Origin: Panicum virgatum
Lineage: Eukaryota > Streptophyta > Magnoliopsida > Poales > Poaceae
Reading direction: 5' to 3'
Length of the DNA stretch: 64,000 nt
NCBI RefSeq assembly: GCF_016808335.1
Contig: NC_053137.1
Span: forward strand, 3,804,955-3,868,954
The translations under genes and the position numbers were made by a program. The notes beneath the pieces are model-generated. The model was not told the origin of the DNA. It made no database searches and saw nothing but the letters and a program-made list of their open reading frames with translations. This document shows, one piece after another, positions 1 through 11,814 of the stretch (position 1 is the stretch's first letter; each line of letters starts with the position of its first letter).

Positions 1-59
1 CTCAGATACCAAAATAACTTCATCAGGAATCAAGATGTATGGTTCCTGAAGCACTTTAC

Positions 60-2638
60 CTCTGTGAACCTGCATCCTATATCTTGCTCAATGACCCTTA
101 CAGCTCTAGTTTGCTCATACGTGTATATCAAAATTGCACTGCCTTTCTTCCCTGCTCGTGCAGTTCTCCCAGATCTGTGAACAAACAACTCTGAGGTATT
201 TGGAATCTCATAATGTACCACCTGAATGGATAAGGGTGGATAACAGTTCTTAGCCAAAAACACAAAACTATGCAAATAAAAAGAGAAAGCAGACATATTT
301 TCTGGGAAATTGAAAAAGTATGTGTACTAAACATCTGCATATAATATGCCCCAGGTTACTTACTAGATCGACATTGGGAATGTCTAATCCACGAGCTGCA
401 ACATCAGTTGCCACAAGGATATTGAAGCGGCCATCGCGAAATCCTGAGAGTGTCCTCTCTCTTTGATTCTGTGAAATATCCCCATGTAGCACCTGACATG
501 GATAACTCCTGCCCATAACATATGCCAATCTATCCGCTTCTCGTTTAGTTTGAGTAAACACAATGCATTTTCCACCTTTAGCATGCTCCTGATGATGTGA
601 TTATTTTTTTTTCAACAGGCATTCAGGCAAACCATGAAACACATACTATGCACACAGGAGAATACTCACTTTAATCAATGGACCAAGAATTGATGGCTTC
701 CCAAAGTTGTCAGAGGCAATGGAATAGAGAGAGATTCCTTCTGGCAATTTCTGGTCTGAGTCACCAACCTGAGGAAGAAGAGAAGTAAATGTCTGGAAAA
801 GAATGTATCATTGTGCTGAGAAGAAATCCAGATAACAATGTCTCTAGTCCCAGGAAGATCTATCCAAGACAGGACTTCATATGTACTTGTTTTCATGAGG
901 AGCTAGGAAAAGTAAGATTAAAGTAACAAGCAAATAAGACAAGAAGTCACTCACAAGGTCGATTATAACTGGATCCTTTAAGTACTTGTTTGAAATTTTT
1001 CTTATCCAACTAGGCATTGTTGCAGAGAACAGCATACTCTGACGGTTCTGTGGCAACTGTTCCATGATCACCTCAACATCTTCATCGAAACCCACAGCCA
1101 GCATCTGATCAGCTTCATCTAGAACCACAAACTGGATCTCTGAAAGGTTTAAAACACCTCTTCTCAAAAGATCAATAATTCGACCGGGAGTTCCAACCAC
1201 TATGTCAACACCATAGTTAAGAACTCTCATTTGTTGATTGATAGGAACACCTCCATAGACACAGAGAGTGTCCAATGGAGCAGATTCTCTAAATTCCTTC
1301 TCAACCTGCCGAGCAAGTTCTCTTGTTGGTGCCAAGACTATGGCTAAAGGATTCCTACTGCTTCTGCACACGTCACACTATGCAATTATTACAATAAATT
1401 CTATCTCTCTGGTATAGTGGTATGTAAATTGAAAGAATTCCAAATGTGAAAGAGAAACTAACCCAATCTTCTCATTGTAGCTAATAATCCTGTCCATAAT
1501 AGGAATACCAAAAGCCAAGGTCTTCCCAGTTCCTGTTCGAGCACGGCCAATCATGTCTTTTCCTTGCATTGCTGGCTCAAGAACAGCCCTCTGGAAAACA
1601 AAGTAGCATGAATCAGATCAGATTATAAACCTAACATATTTACATATATAGCATCTTTTCAATTAAGATGGCAGCTGGCAACAGGTGCAGATGCACAGCA
1701 CTTGTTCTGATCTTGCGAGTTTCTTGGTAACTGCAAGGGTGGTCTTTATTGCACAAAGAAATTAGTTACGCAACAAAAATAGGACACACAAACAGAGCAA
1801 TCGTATTGACTTACGTAGCATTTTAGCAAAAAGGAAGGTTATGCCGAGTCTAGGTTCACAGGCCGAATACAGCAGGATGCCAAAGGGCTCTGTTATATGT
1901 ACAGATTCCAACTATTGGTTGCAACATATCTTACAGGTTCGAACCAAAATCATGCTGACATCAAACTTTCAAATTTGCAAACGCATCAGCACTCAGCAGG
2001 TTGCAGTTGCAGATCAAAGGTGTTAGGAGCTCAGTTTAAATTATATCATTGCCGTGTACAGTTACAGTCATGATGTTACAAAATTAAGAAATGCATTTTC
2101 CTCCGTTCCACAAAACAGTTCCATGGGACTCAGCTAAAGCTAGCATAGCATTTCGGTAGCCCTTAATTTGATTAAAATCCCATAATTCGAACAGTCGAGA
2201 AGCTTAAAACGGCGCGAGCACCACTTCCATTCAAAATCAGACCAAATTGAGCACAGCCTGACAGACTGCATCAACCTCCGAACAGAACGGGAGAGGAGGC
2301 ACCTGGATGGGGAAGAGCCTAGTGATGCCCCGCGCGGCAAGCCTCTCGACGATCCGCCCGGAGATGCCCAGCTTCGCGATCTCCAGCCCGCCGTCCTCCC
2401 CCGCCGCCACGCCCGCGTCCAGTCCAGACCCAGCCCGCGAGGCTGCGGCGGCCCTGAACCCCAGGGGGCTCGGCGCGCCGCGGAACGCCCGCCGCGGCGG
2501 CTCGAGCGCCGGCGCGCGGCGCGCGGGGCCCGGAGCGGCCCCCGGCGGGGATAGGAGCGCCGCGAGGAGGGTCCTCCGCCACCGCGCGGCGGACGGCGGC
2601 GGGGAGGGGCCGAGGGCGCGGCGGAGCAGGGAGATCAT
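60..2638 (-). CDS. DEAD-box ATP-dependent RNA helicase, mitochondrial type (3' end outside window)
   Basis: The gene reads leftward from ATG at 2638. Exons placed by eye are 2303-2638, 1463-1590, 955-1363, 670-768, 364-588 and 60-221; they join in frame to 453 residues and the last ends at a GT donor, so the glycine-rich C-terminus lies beyond position 1. All helicase motifs are visible in order: Q motif ending FPIQ across the first intron, ARTGTGKT (Walker A), PTRELA, TPGR, DEAD, SAT, the IVFTQT segment, ARGLDI and [10 protein letters not shown]. The N-terminus is rich in Arg, Ala and Ser with no acidic residues for about 60 residues, as in a mitochondrial presequence. The sequence resembles plant helicases of the RH9/RH53 (PMH) type, which act in mitochondrial intron splicing. 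The family call is secure; the organelle and the exact orthologue are inference. Confidence 0.93.
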
Positions 2639-3514
2639 CGGCGCGGCGGAGCAGGGGAGTGGCCGCTCGTGGCGGAGCTAAAACCTCGGGCTCGTGTGCT
2701 GGAGAGGAAGAAGGAATCGAGGGAGGTGACGAGATTTTTTTCCCCCCTCCTCCATTTCGTCGCGGGCTCGTTGGGTGGGCTGTGCTGTACAGACTACAGA
2801 GGCGCCGGGAGAAATCGGCCCATCTTTTGTTTCATTTCCTTTTTTTCTTCTTCTTTTTGTGTTTGTTTTATGAAGTGTTGACGGTTAATCGAAAAATATC
2901 CAGCCTTTGGCTTTGAATAAATTTTTTGCATATTCTCTCATTATTTTTCTAACACTACTACCATTTGTTGAAAAAAAAATCAGTATGATATTACTCGGGC
3001 CATGTACTCATCGGTTGCAGGTCTGCATGCTTCATGTATGACGACAAAGATCGAGCTGCTGGGTAACGACATGCATGGGTGCATGGATGTCTCTCCCTGA
3101 GACGGCACATCACGCCATCAAAGCATCTTGCTATGTTGTGTTCATGTCTGCTCGGATCAAGTGGGCAACTAGCACTATCACATGATCCAAGAAGAGACGC
3201 AAGGGACAAAAAATATATATATTAAAAAAGGGAGGAAGAAAAGCCAAATGCAATGCAAGCAGCCAATTAGTCTGTGGCTGTCGCCGTCGTATGCATCATG
3301 CATGCATGCAACTGGGCTAAGAGCAAGTACTTCCGATGTATACTCATGAATCACACCCCCTCCTTCCTTGACAAAGTAAGTTAGGCTACCTCCTCGTCGG
3401 GAATCAATGCAAAATTAAATAATCTGCGACATCGCAAACTAGCCAACAGCAGGTCAGCAGCCGGCCATTGCGAGAACTAACTCCGCCGGCGGTCACCAAC
3501 CGCGATGAGTGAGA
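2639..3514. other. Intergenic upstream of the helicase
   Basis: This holds the 5' flank of the helicase gene, with a T-rich stretch around 2826-2860 and then AT-rich DNA. I see no gene here. Confidence 0.5.
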
Positions 3515-3808
3515 GAGAGCAACTCCAGTGAAGTAATTAAATTTGAGTGACTACTCACTTTTCAAATTTAGTAACTTAAAATATAGTCTCTACTCCAGCA
3601 GCACCGATTAAATAGACTAAAAATGGTGGGCTTTACCTTTGCTAGCCTAAGTAGAGGGTGACCAAATTGAGGGGGTGGGAGAGAAAATTTAGTCACTCCC
3701 TCATTTTAGTCACCCAAATAGAGGCCCTGCTGGAGATGAAAATTTGAGCAAAATGACTAAAATGTGGATTTAGTGACTCAAATAGAGGTCCTGCTGGAGT
3801 TACTCTAA
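3515..3808. mobile_element. MITE, probably Tourist-like
   Basis: The ends are inverted copies: GAGCAACTCCAG at the left and CTGGAGTTACTC at the right. Subterminal sequences (CTCCAGCAG and CTGCTGGAG) recur inside in both orientations. The right end is followed by TAA, the duplication typical of Tourist elements, but the left flank does not show TAA. There is no coding capacity. Confidence 0.5.
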
Positions 3809-5674
3809 GGAGGGTGATCAATAATATATCTGCCAAAAGAACTACTACCCGTGGTGGTATACGATGACAGCACGCAACGACGGAAACGGTTTTTTCTAAC
3901 TTTCATGCTTCCGTATTTGGGTTACTGACGTGTGGGTCGGCATGAAACGGAATCTTACATGTTTGTGCCTATGTTACGTTGGCACACATCACCTGGCCAG
4001 TAACAAGGACTAAGTAGCAGGGATCTATCAAATACCTGCGTGCAGCTAGCATTGGTAGGAGTGTGTGTTTGATTCCCCTGATCACCGGTGATGATGAGTC
4101 GGTCTTGTCAAGCAGTGGATCGAATACGCAACAGCGAGGCCGCAAGCAAAAAGCTAGCTAGCGCTGCAGCGCCGGTGTCGTGTGGACACCACAACGAGAG
4201 CAAAAATGTTGGCACGGTTGCGTGTGGACACCACACCAGTCTTTCTTGGGTTTAGCCCGGCCACGGTCACTGACACAGGAGCCTATAGTCCCACAATCAT
4301 GCGAGTATAGCTACATGCAGGCATGCAGGTACACGAGTTAAGTTGTTGCAGATACACGTATGTATATACTCCGTATGTATGTATATATATATGTAATGTA
4401 ACCTGTACAATCATACTATTATCGCACGTGTGACGTGCACTGCCCTTCTTGTCTGATTTTTCGATCGCCACATGCCCATGCCATGCATATGATGAGTGCG
4501 CTGTTACTCGTACGGTCGCTGCGTAATCACCTGCTGCTGCCTGTACGTGCATGCATTGGAATCCAAAGCGCGCGGATCGATGAAGCAGGAACCGGGGGCC
4601 ACGCACCATCCTAGGCGCACCCATCACCAGATCACCTGGATGGACGCCCACCAAACACCCCCTAGCCCAACTACCTAAGCTGTACAGCCCTTTTTTGTCT
4701 GGTGAGCCTTTGGACGTTTAGCCCGCCATTTGCCACGTCACGCTAATTAAATCGCCAGACACATTTTTCCGCTCCATCTAGATGATCGAATTCAATTAAT
4801 ATAACGTTGTTTGCTTTCGCCCAGATCGATCTAATTTCCACCCCAAACACGTACGAAAAGGATGGCTCTGCGTACCCTTGCGCCGCTTGCGCGTTGCATT
4901 GCTCTGGTCTTGTCGGCGTCGTCCACGTACGACGAGCTCCTCCGATCCTGGTCGCAGCAGAAGAATCAACAACTCGGTCGATCGACACGTACGCATCTGC
5001 TGGTTTGCGTGCGGTGCAATTAGTTAATTAGTTGTATGAAGATGATGACGTGTACACGGAACGAACTAAGGCCGCGGGCGTACGTGTACGGGCAGGGGGC
5101 GCATCGGAGTCGGAGGGGAGCAGGCAGCAAGCAAGAGACCGCGCGTGCGTGCGTGCATGCCCGTCAAGTAAGGACACCCAATACGTGTGTATACCTACAA
5201 CTAGATAGATTGATGCATGCATTCCGTGTTGCCTTAGAATAATCCTCGTCGGTATTAGAATAGATTGATGTAGGGCCCGGGCGCCTACCCAACCGTGACA
5301 GGGGCCAGCAATAAATTCCGGCCCGTACATCACGTACGTACGCGCAGTACCCCGGCGTACCGTACGTGCAGGCCCGGCCAGCAGGCGCGGCGCACCCAAC
5401 CCGACGCGACATTTCGACCCGGACGACACGCCTAGGCCTAGTACGTGGGCACACGCCTGCAGCTCGTACCGTACGCGTACGGGGGCTCGCACAGCAGATT
5501 CGCGTGCAGATGCCGACCACCGAATCCACCCCGCAGCTTGGCAGCTAGCTTGCGCACAACTTTAATTGCCAGAGGATACTGCCACGAGACGAGATGAACA
5601 CTCGCGACCGTACAAGCACGTCGGGAAAGTTCATTTGCAACTCTCTCTGCAAGACCAGCAGCAAGATCGATCGA
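3809..5674. other. Intergenic, no gene seen
   Basis: This is non-repetitive DNA with many GTAC and ATGCATG palindromic words and a short TA/GTAT microsatellite near 4370-4395. The open frames on both strands in 4283-5550 have no recognisable protein features and look like chance frames in GC-rich DNA. The right end is the 3' flank of the patatin-like gene. Confidence 0.5.
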
Positions 5675-7291
5675 TCATTCGAGTACAGACTTAGCGATGC
5701 GTGGCCGGCGCCGCCGCGGCGGGGGCGGTGCTTCGAGTGGCGCGGCCTCCGTCGATCCGCCGTCGGTGCTCGCCTGTTCGACGGCCTGCTGCTGCTGCTG
5801 TCTCCAGCGGGCGTGCTCCTTGGCCAGCTCGCGCGCGAAGCGCTCCAGCTTCTCGGCGTTGGTCTCGCCGGCCAGCTTCCGGCCCTGGAACAGCACCGAC
5901 TCCACGCCCCTCTGCAGCAGCATCGCCTCCGCCTTCCACACCGCCTGCTCCCCCGTCTCGCCGCCGCACGCCCGGGGCCCCCGCCGCCCGCCGCCGCCGC
6001 GACGGCCCCCCGCCGTGCCCTGCACGTATTGTACTCAGGCAGGCAGTTAGCTGCCGGTCACGCATCCTCTTCTACCACTCACAACTCGCTTGACACTTGA
6101 TCGTACTCATTACTCCTAGCTAGTACTGCAGTAGAAAACGACTGGTTACTGCTGCTGTTACCTGGATGCGGATGTAATTGGTCGTCCTGCTGTGTCCGAA
6201 CGCCATGGCGACAGCTTGATCCACCTAAACCACACCAACCACGCCAGATCGGATCGTCACGCGCCGCACGGCATGGCATTCATAACCCGCTCTCGCGCGT
6301 GCGTACAATGAAACCGCAGCGCGCGCGCGAGAGAGAATTTATGGCGTTCGAGGTGGGGGGCGAATTGAAGAGACGCGCGTACCATGTCGGACACGCCCTC
6401 GGCAGCGATCCGGGCGACCTCCCCGCGCTCGGCGGCCTCCCCCGTGCCGATGGACATGACCAGGAGGTCGCCGACGGCGGCCGCGGCGGGGAACTCGCGC
6501 CGGTTGTTGAGCACGTGCGTGATCGCGGCCGCCGTGGGGTTGCCCAGCGCGGCGCCGCCGCCCACGGCGCGGATCCGGGTGCCGCCGTCCACGGACACGA
6601 CCTCCACCGCCGCGCCGCCCGCGCACGTCGCGGCGCACACGTCCCGGAGCCGGAAGTCGTGCGCGGGGGACTCGGCGGCGTCGGCGCGGGAGAAGAGGAA
6701 CGGCGCCCGCGTACCGAGGTCGTAGCACGGGACCAGCACCGGCCGCAGCGTGTCCCGGAGCGTGAGCTCCCCGAGCGCCGGTCCGAAGGCGGACCCCGCG
6801 CCGCCGCGGCGGCGGCCGAGGAGCCCGACGGCGCGGCGCGCGGGCCAGCCCCCGCCCCCGCGCCGGACGCGGCGGAGCAGGAACGCGAGCGCGTCCTCGG
6901 CGGCGTACAGGGGCCGCCCGCGCGGGCCGCGCGCGAACAGCAGGGCCGCGAGGACGCCCCCCGCGCCGGACCCCGCCGCGACGTCGAAGAAGTCGGGCAG
7001 CCGCGCGGCGGGGCTCCCCGCGCGCCGCCGCAGCGCGGCCTCGAGCCGCACGAGCGCGGCGCCGGCAAGGAGCCCATCGGACGCGCGCGCGCCGCCGTCG
7101 ATGGAGAGGACGCATACCCTGCCGCCCGCGGCCGGCGCGCGCGGGGGCCCGGCGGCGACGTGGCCGCGGCCGAAGAGGAACTTGGCCTCGAGGAGGGAGA
7201 AGATCTCGTAGGTGAGCCTGCCCGCCGCGTCGTCGCCCTTTGCGCCCTCCTCCGCCCCCGCCGCGAGATCCGCGGCGGCCTCCATCTCCAT
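5675..7291 (-). CDS. Patatin-like phospholipase, group III (pPLAIII)
   Basis: The three exons are 6383-7291, 6162-6224 and 5675-6019 on the minus strand, giving 438 residues. The 63-nt middle exon is easily missed; it is bounded by TAG and GTAACA and encodes 21 residues beginning VDQAVAMAFG, a segment expected at this point in the family. The N-terminal LTYEIFSLLEAKFLF segment (residues 26-40) is typical of group III. In place of the usual GxSxG serine hydrolase motif there is GSGAG (residues 107-111), and the D-G-G/A motif position reads VGGG (residues 243-246) before NPTAAAITHVL. Group III is known for a GxGxG motif, so this fits the family rather than decay. Patatins hydrolyse acyl groups from membrane lipids, and group III genes affect cell elongation and growth. 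The C-terminus (exon 3) is low complexity with a glutamine run. The coding DNA is extremely GC-rich, as is common for grass genes. Confidence 0.9.
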
Positions 7292-7362
7292 GGCTCCGCT
7301 CCGCTCCGCTCCGTCTGGTGGTCGCCGTGGCGCGCGCGGTTCCTGGGCGGCAGAGCGCGGGT

Positions 7363-7372
7363 TTTATATAGT
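7363..7372 (-). promoter_or_regulatory. TATA box of the patatin-like gene
   Basis: Read on the minus strand this is CTATATAAAA, about 72-80 nt upstream of the ATG at 7291. That spacing implies a short 5' leader of roughly 40-50 nt. Confidence 0.6.
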
Positions 7373-9619
7373 GGGGGAGAAGGCGGGAGGGACGGCGCGG
7401 CGTACGGACGTGTACTGTGCGCGTACAGCGATCGCGTCTACGTATACTCTCTCTTCACCGTATAAGAAGAATTTTTGATGTCGTGTGTACGTATACGTTA
7501 TGGCGCCGTACGGGATGGAGCACTAATAATGAACGTACGTGAGTTACGATGTGTGAGCTGATATATATTAGTAGCACCTAAAATGCGTTTTTTTCCATGC
7601 GAAATTTAATTCTAATTAATATCGCACCGTCATTAGTAATCTAGCTCAAAGGACTTTTCGGGCTTAATTTTCCAAATCGATTTGATTTTTTTTCTTTTCA
7701 GATCCTTTTTCAATAACTATCAGTTGAATGATAAATTTTGTTGAGGTTTGCAGCGGTTGGATCTCCGGCGCGGCAAATTTTGTTTAGGGCTTGCAGCTGA
7801 TATAGGGTTTAGGGTTGAATGATAAATTTTGTTGAGGTTTTCAGATCTTTTTTTAATAACTTATCAGCTGGTTTATTACTCTTTTCTCTTACGCGCATCA
7901 TGCATCTTACACCTCTTGATAGATTGTCTCATTCACATGCCCGCAGTGTTGATGTGCATTCCTCCTTTGCTTTCTTCATCTGTGTCCACCGTTATGGATC
8001 CTACCGAGCTCACGATCTCGCAACCGAACCATCATCCTTTGCCACCAGTCACCGCCATCGTCAGATTAGATTGGCCGTTCTCATGCTATCACGCACGACT
8101 CCCTTGCATTGGTTAAAAAATCTCTTGCATTGGACCCCTAAATATAACAACAAACCCTAACTTATTATATTGTAGCTAGCTGCTGATCGATCGATAAACT
8201 AATAGCCTCTCGTGGTATATTAGAATATCATAGATAAAAAAAATCGACACGTTTAATTATCCTCGCTAAATTAGACGCCAAATAACCAACATGCACGGTG
8301 AGTCGTCACTCAAAACTCGTAGCAAAGACAGAGATGCATGGTTCACGTCAACTTTAGTCGCCGGCGTGAACATCTAGCTACGCGGCGCGGTGCCCGGCCC
8401 CGGTGGGCACGCGAGAGCGCCATCAACCCCAGCCCGGGTGCGCCGCCGGCTGGTAGCCCACGCGGCGTGGCGCCATCATGGCTGTGTAAGGATCGGATCC
8501 GGGGGAGATGGAGCCATGGAGGTATATACTCCTTGCGGCAGATGAGGCGGAGGCCCGCGATCATATCGGCGACGTGCGCGAGCAATTAGCGCTGCCGCGG
8601 CGCGTACCGACGCGGCGTACGTATGTACGGTTGGATCGACGGCCAGCGTAGGCATCAGAGAATCGCCGGGATTACCTGCTGGCCGGTCGCAAGGTTAATG
8701 CGCGACGGCGGCCCCCACGAGTAGTCGTCGTAGTCGTCCTCCTCGCTCGATCGATCTCTCTCCCCCTGCCTGTGGGCCATGCCCATGGGTATCCTAGGCT
8801 ACGATCCTCTTCAGCATCGGATTCCGTTCTGTCCATGCCCCGCTTGCCATCGCTCAAAGCCAGCTAAGACAAAAGGGTATTAGTACCGGTCGAGAATCCA
8901 TCGGTTTAAAAATAACAACATCAGTACTAAATGACTTCCGAGGGCCGAAAATTTATACGTCCGGTACTAACATGTTGGACGAATGCTTATTTTTCTGGCA
9001 GTGGCTACTACTTCGTACTTTGTGTACTGCACCATTGCCACTGTTAAGCTCTGAGACGTGACGGAAGCACGATGCATTGTGCATTGTTGGTCCTCTCACC
9101 CCCACCCCCAACGCGTACAATATGTGCCGCATGCATCGTCTACCGCTGAAAGAACGCTGGATCAAGTCGGTGCTCAATTGAGCGACTTTTTCCGCTCCTT
9201 GCTACCGCGGTTTGCAGTAGATGGAGATGCATGGTTGCAACGAAGTAAACAGAGATATGCTTGTAAGCGTGTCCATCGTACAATATTAAGTTCTCGATCA
9301 ATGCAAGGATGCCACGTCACCTATGACAACTTTCTTGGCCTTGCTCCCTGCAAATTTTTATGACACGGGTTCCATACAGGGAGCCAGTACTGTACAGTAG
9401 GACTGACTATTTATACCGGGAGCGGCGGCGTAGACAGGAGAGTGGTGCAGCTGGTGCTTGGTTTATTCGTTTTTTTCTTTTGTTTTTTGAGGGGGCGCTT
9501 CGTGTGGCCGGTCGTGTGGTCCCAGTCGAAATTATTTGTTTGTTTCTTAACGGGCCGCCTGTGAGGACTCAGATATAACGGGTCAATATCGGTCCAACCA
9601 ATATGCGGTTGGTGCTTAA
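7373..9619. other. Intergenic upstream of the patatin-like gene
   Basis: A direct repeat of about 27 bp (GTTGAATGATAAATTTTG followed by TTGAGGTTT) occurs at 7723-7749 and 7813-7839. A GTATTAGTACCGGTCG segment at 8877-8892 looks like the end of a degraded transposon. No convincing gene is visible. Confidence 0.45.
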
Positions 9620-9750
9620 GACCGTCCACAGTGGAAGGAGCAAATACACTATTTGACACTGTAGATGCACTGTTTGGCACTGTAGACAGAGAGGGCGTGG
9701 GAAACGAGGAGGGAGCAAATTTGCTCTTGCTCCCTCCGCTGTGGTCAGCC
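9620..9750. mobile_element. Tourist-like MITE
   Basis: The element is 131 bp with inverted ends (GACCGTCCACAGTGG at the left; CCGCTGTGGTCAGCC at the right) flanked on both sides by TAA (9617-9619 and 9751-9753), the duplication expected of PIF/Harbinger-derived MITEs. A second MITE-like end (GAGCATCTCCAGCCAGC) begins directly after it at 9754, but I could not find its partner. Confidence 0.7.
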
Positions 9751-10089
9751 TAAGAGCATCTCCAGCCAGCTGCCTACATATGGACTCCTATTTTGTATTT
9801 TTAGGCTGGTTTATAAAATTTAGGGGTTTAAAATTCTCTAACTCCAATCAACCCAACCAAACCAAATGATGGTCTCTGAATCAATCTGACTAGTGGGGAC
9901 AGCGAAACCTCCCCGTGCTCCCTCTGCTCGCGCTCGCGTTCGCGCTCCTCTGCGCTAGCGACCTCGCGCCTCGCCGCCGTCCTCACTCTCTCTCTCCCGC
10001 ACCTAACTCCCTCACGCACCCGCGGCGAGTTCGTGTCGTGCCGGCCGCCTCTCCCCCGCGCCGCCGTGCTCGTCGGCGGGGTCGCGCTG

Positions 10090-11814
10090 TGAAAGGATCG
10101 TGGCCCAAGAAGGGGGGGTTGAATTGGGACTTTTTCGAATTTCTAACTAGTCCTTAACCTAGACTAGTATTGCCCAATCTATAAATTCGAAACCTAGTCA
10201 CTAGAGCATACTAGCAAAGGGTCCTTAGGTAGGTAAACACACTATCATGATCATTTTGCCTAGATGGATGCACACTAGCAAGATCAAATCCTAAGTAAGA
10301 GCTCACGCTAACAAGCAAGTTGTCCTAGTCAAACTACAAGCAAGAAAAGCAACAGAAGGAGTTAAATGCTTGAAGTAAAAGTAAAGGACACGAGACAACC
10401 AGATTTTTTCCCGTGGTCTCGAGGAGTTGACGCTCCCCCCTAATCCACGTTGGAGCACCCACACAAGGGTATAGCTCCCTTGCTCCACCAAGAAGCAAGT
10501 GATCACTAAGAATGCTCCTTCTCCATCTCCGGAACGGCGAGCTTCACATCGTGTACAAACTTCTCGTCTTGGGGCTCCCACAAACTCCAAGAGCTTACCA
10601 AGAACCTCCCGATCACCAAGACCGGCTAGGTGCCGTCAAACACAAAGAGTAACAAGCTCCTAAGCCTTCACTTGACCTACACTTAGTTGGCCCTAGCTCA
10701 AGCACACTTGCTACACTTGCAAAGGATGGATTCTTCAAGGTTGAAGCACAAACAAAATGCTAGATCTTCTCTTGTTTGCTCAAAGCACTTTCTCTTCTTC
10801 TCAAGGGTGGCCTCAAGTATTCAGGGTGTCAAAGGCAACTGAAATGAGCCATGGGGTGCCCTTATATAGAGTGGAAGGAGTTGCATAGCCGTTGGAAGTC
10901 CACTGCAGAAAAACCGTGAGCACCGGAAGAACCGATGGGTGTCAGTGTTGAGGCGTCGGTTCAATCGGTCTCTCTGTGTCCAAATTGTAGCCGTTGGGGT
11001 TCTGACACAGTGTCCAGGCTTGCTTCAATGCACCGGTGCATGCTCCGTAGGGGCATCGGTTCAACCGGTGCTGAAGAGTTTCACTGATCAATTCAAACAA
11101 GCTCTCTGGAACATAGGACTTCTAATGCACCGATGCTTTGATTCCGAAGCGTCGGTTCAACCGGTGCTGAAGAGAAGTTGAAGTCCACCAAAACATGCTC
11201 TCTGGAACAAAGGACTTTCATTGCACCGGTGCTTACTTTTCTGACCATCGGTTCAACCGGTGCTAGACTTGATTTGTGCCTTCATCCAGAGAAGATAGAC
11301 CGATAGGGCATCGGTCCTTCCGCCAAGCATCGGATGCTCCGACGCTAGGGCACCGGTTCAACCGGTGCTGCTGTTTTTTCTGGTTTTCAGCTGGATTGAC
11401 TTGGATTTCAAAGTAACTTCGATTGTTTCTTCTTCCAAGTGTTGTGTTAACTTCTATTGACCATCTTGAGCTGTTTTTGAGCGAGTGTGCAAGATTTCTA
11501 AGGCCAACTCAATTTTGATCAAGCTACTAACTCATGAACCCCTCTTAATAGTACGGTCAAGAACTAAAAACTATAAACCCTATCTAAATCAAGTGTCTTT
11601 CATCTCCTTGTGACACTTGAGACTAGAAAGGTCCTTAATCTTTGAAATTGAGTCCTTGGCACGCATGATTGTTCCGAATTGAGGGGTCTCTTTTCACATT
11701 TCATATGGGACTAAATCAATCATTAATTTTTCCTTCAAAACACACGTTAGTCGCATACGGTTGTCATTAATCACCGAAACTTACCATTACATCTATCGGC
11801 CTAGATGCACTTCA
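10090..11814 (-). mobile_element. Solo LTR of a copia-type element, inserted in the reductase fragment
   Basis: The 1725-bp block begins TGAAAGGATC and ends GCACTTCA, with a perfect 5-bp duplication CGCTG on both sides (10085-10089 and 11815-11819). No internal region is present, so this is a solo LTR left by recombination. On the minus strand it starts TGAAGTGCATCTAGG. It carries at least eight copies of a near-palindromic motif around CGGTTCAACCGGTG between 10950 and 11375. Its plus-strand start (TGAAAG) and this motif array are shared with the LTRs at 23694 and 28542, suggesting the same broad lineage. Confidence 0.88.
10950..11375. repeat. Array of CGGTTCAACCGGTG motifs in the solo LTR
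   Basis: Copies or close variants lie near 10953, 11055, 11149, 11246, 11309 and 11349, with half-motifs (CACCGGTGC, GCACCGATGC) between them, spaced about 40-100 bp apart. Several are followed by GCTGAAGAG. The core is nearly self-complementary. Confidence 0.7.

Noticed and set aside
4283..5550. Overlapping open frames on both strands
   Set aside because: They occur in GC-rich DNA with many GTAC words; none has a recognisable domain, targeting signal or splice structure.
8672..8760. Acidic minus-strand segment (EEDDYDDYSWGPPS) followed by a GT, resembling an exon
   Set aside because: The stretch is under 30 residues, the upstream frame is not coherent, and no neighbouring exon could be found.
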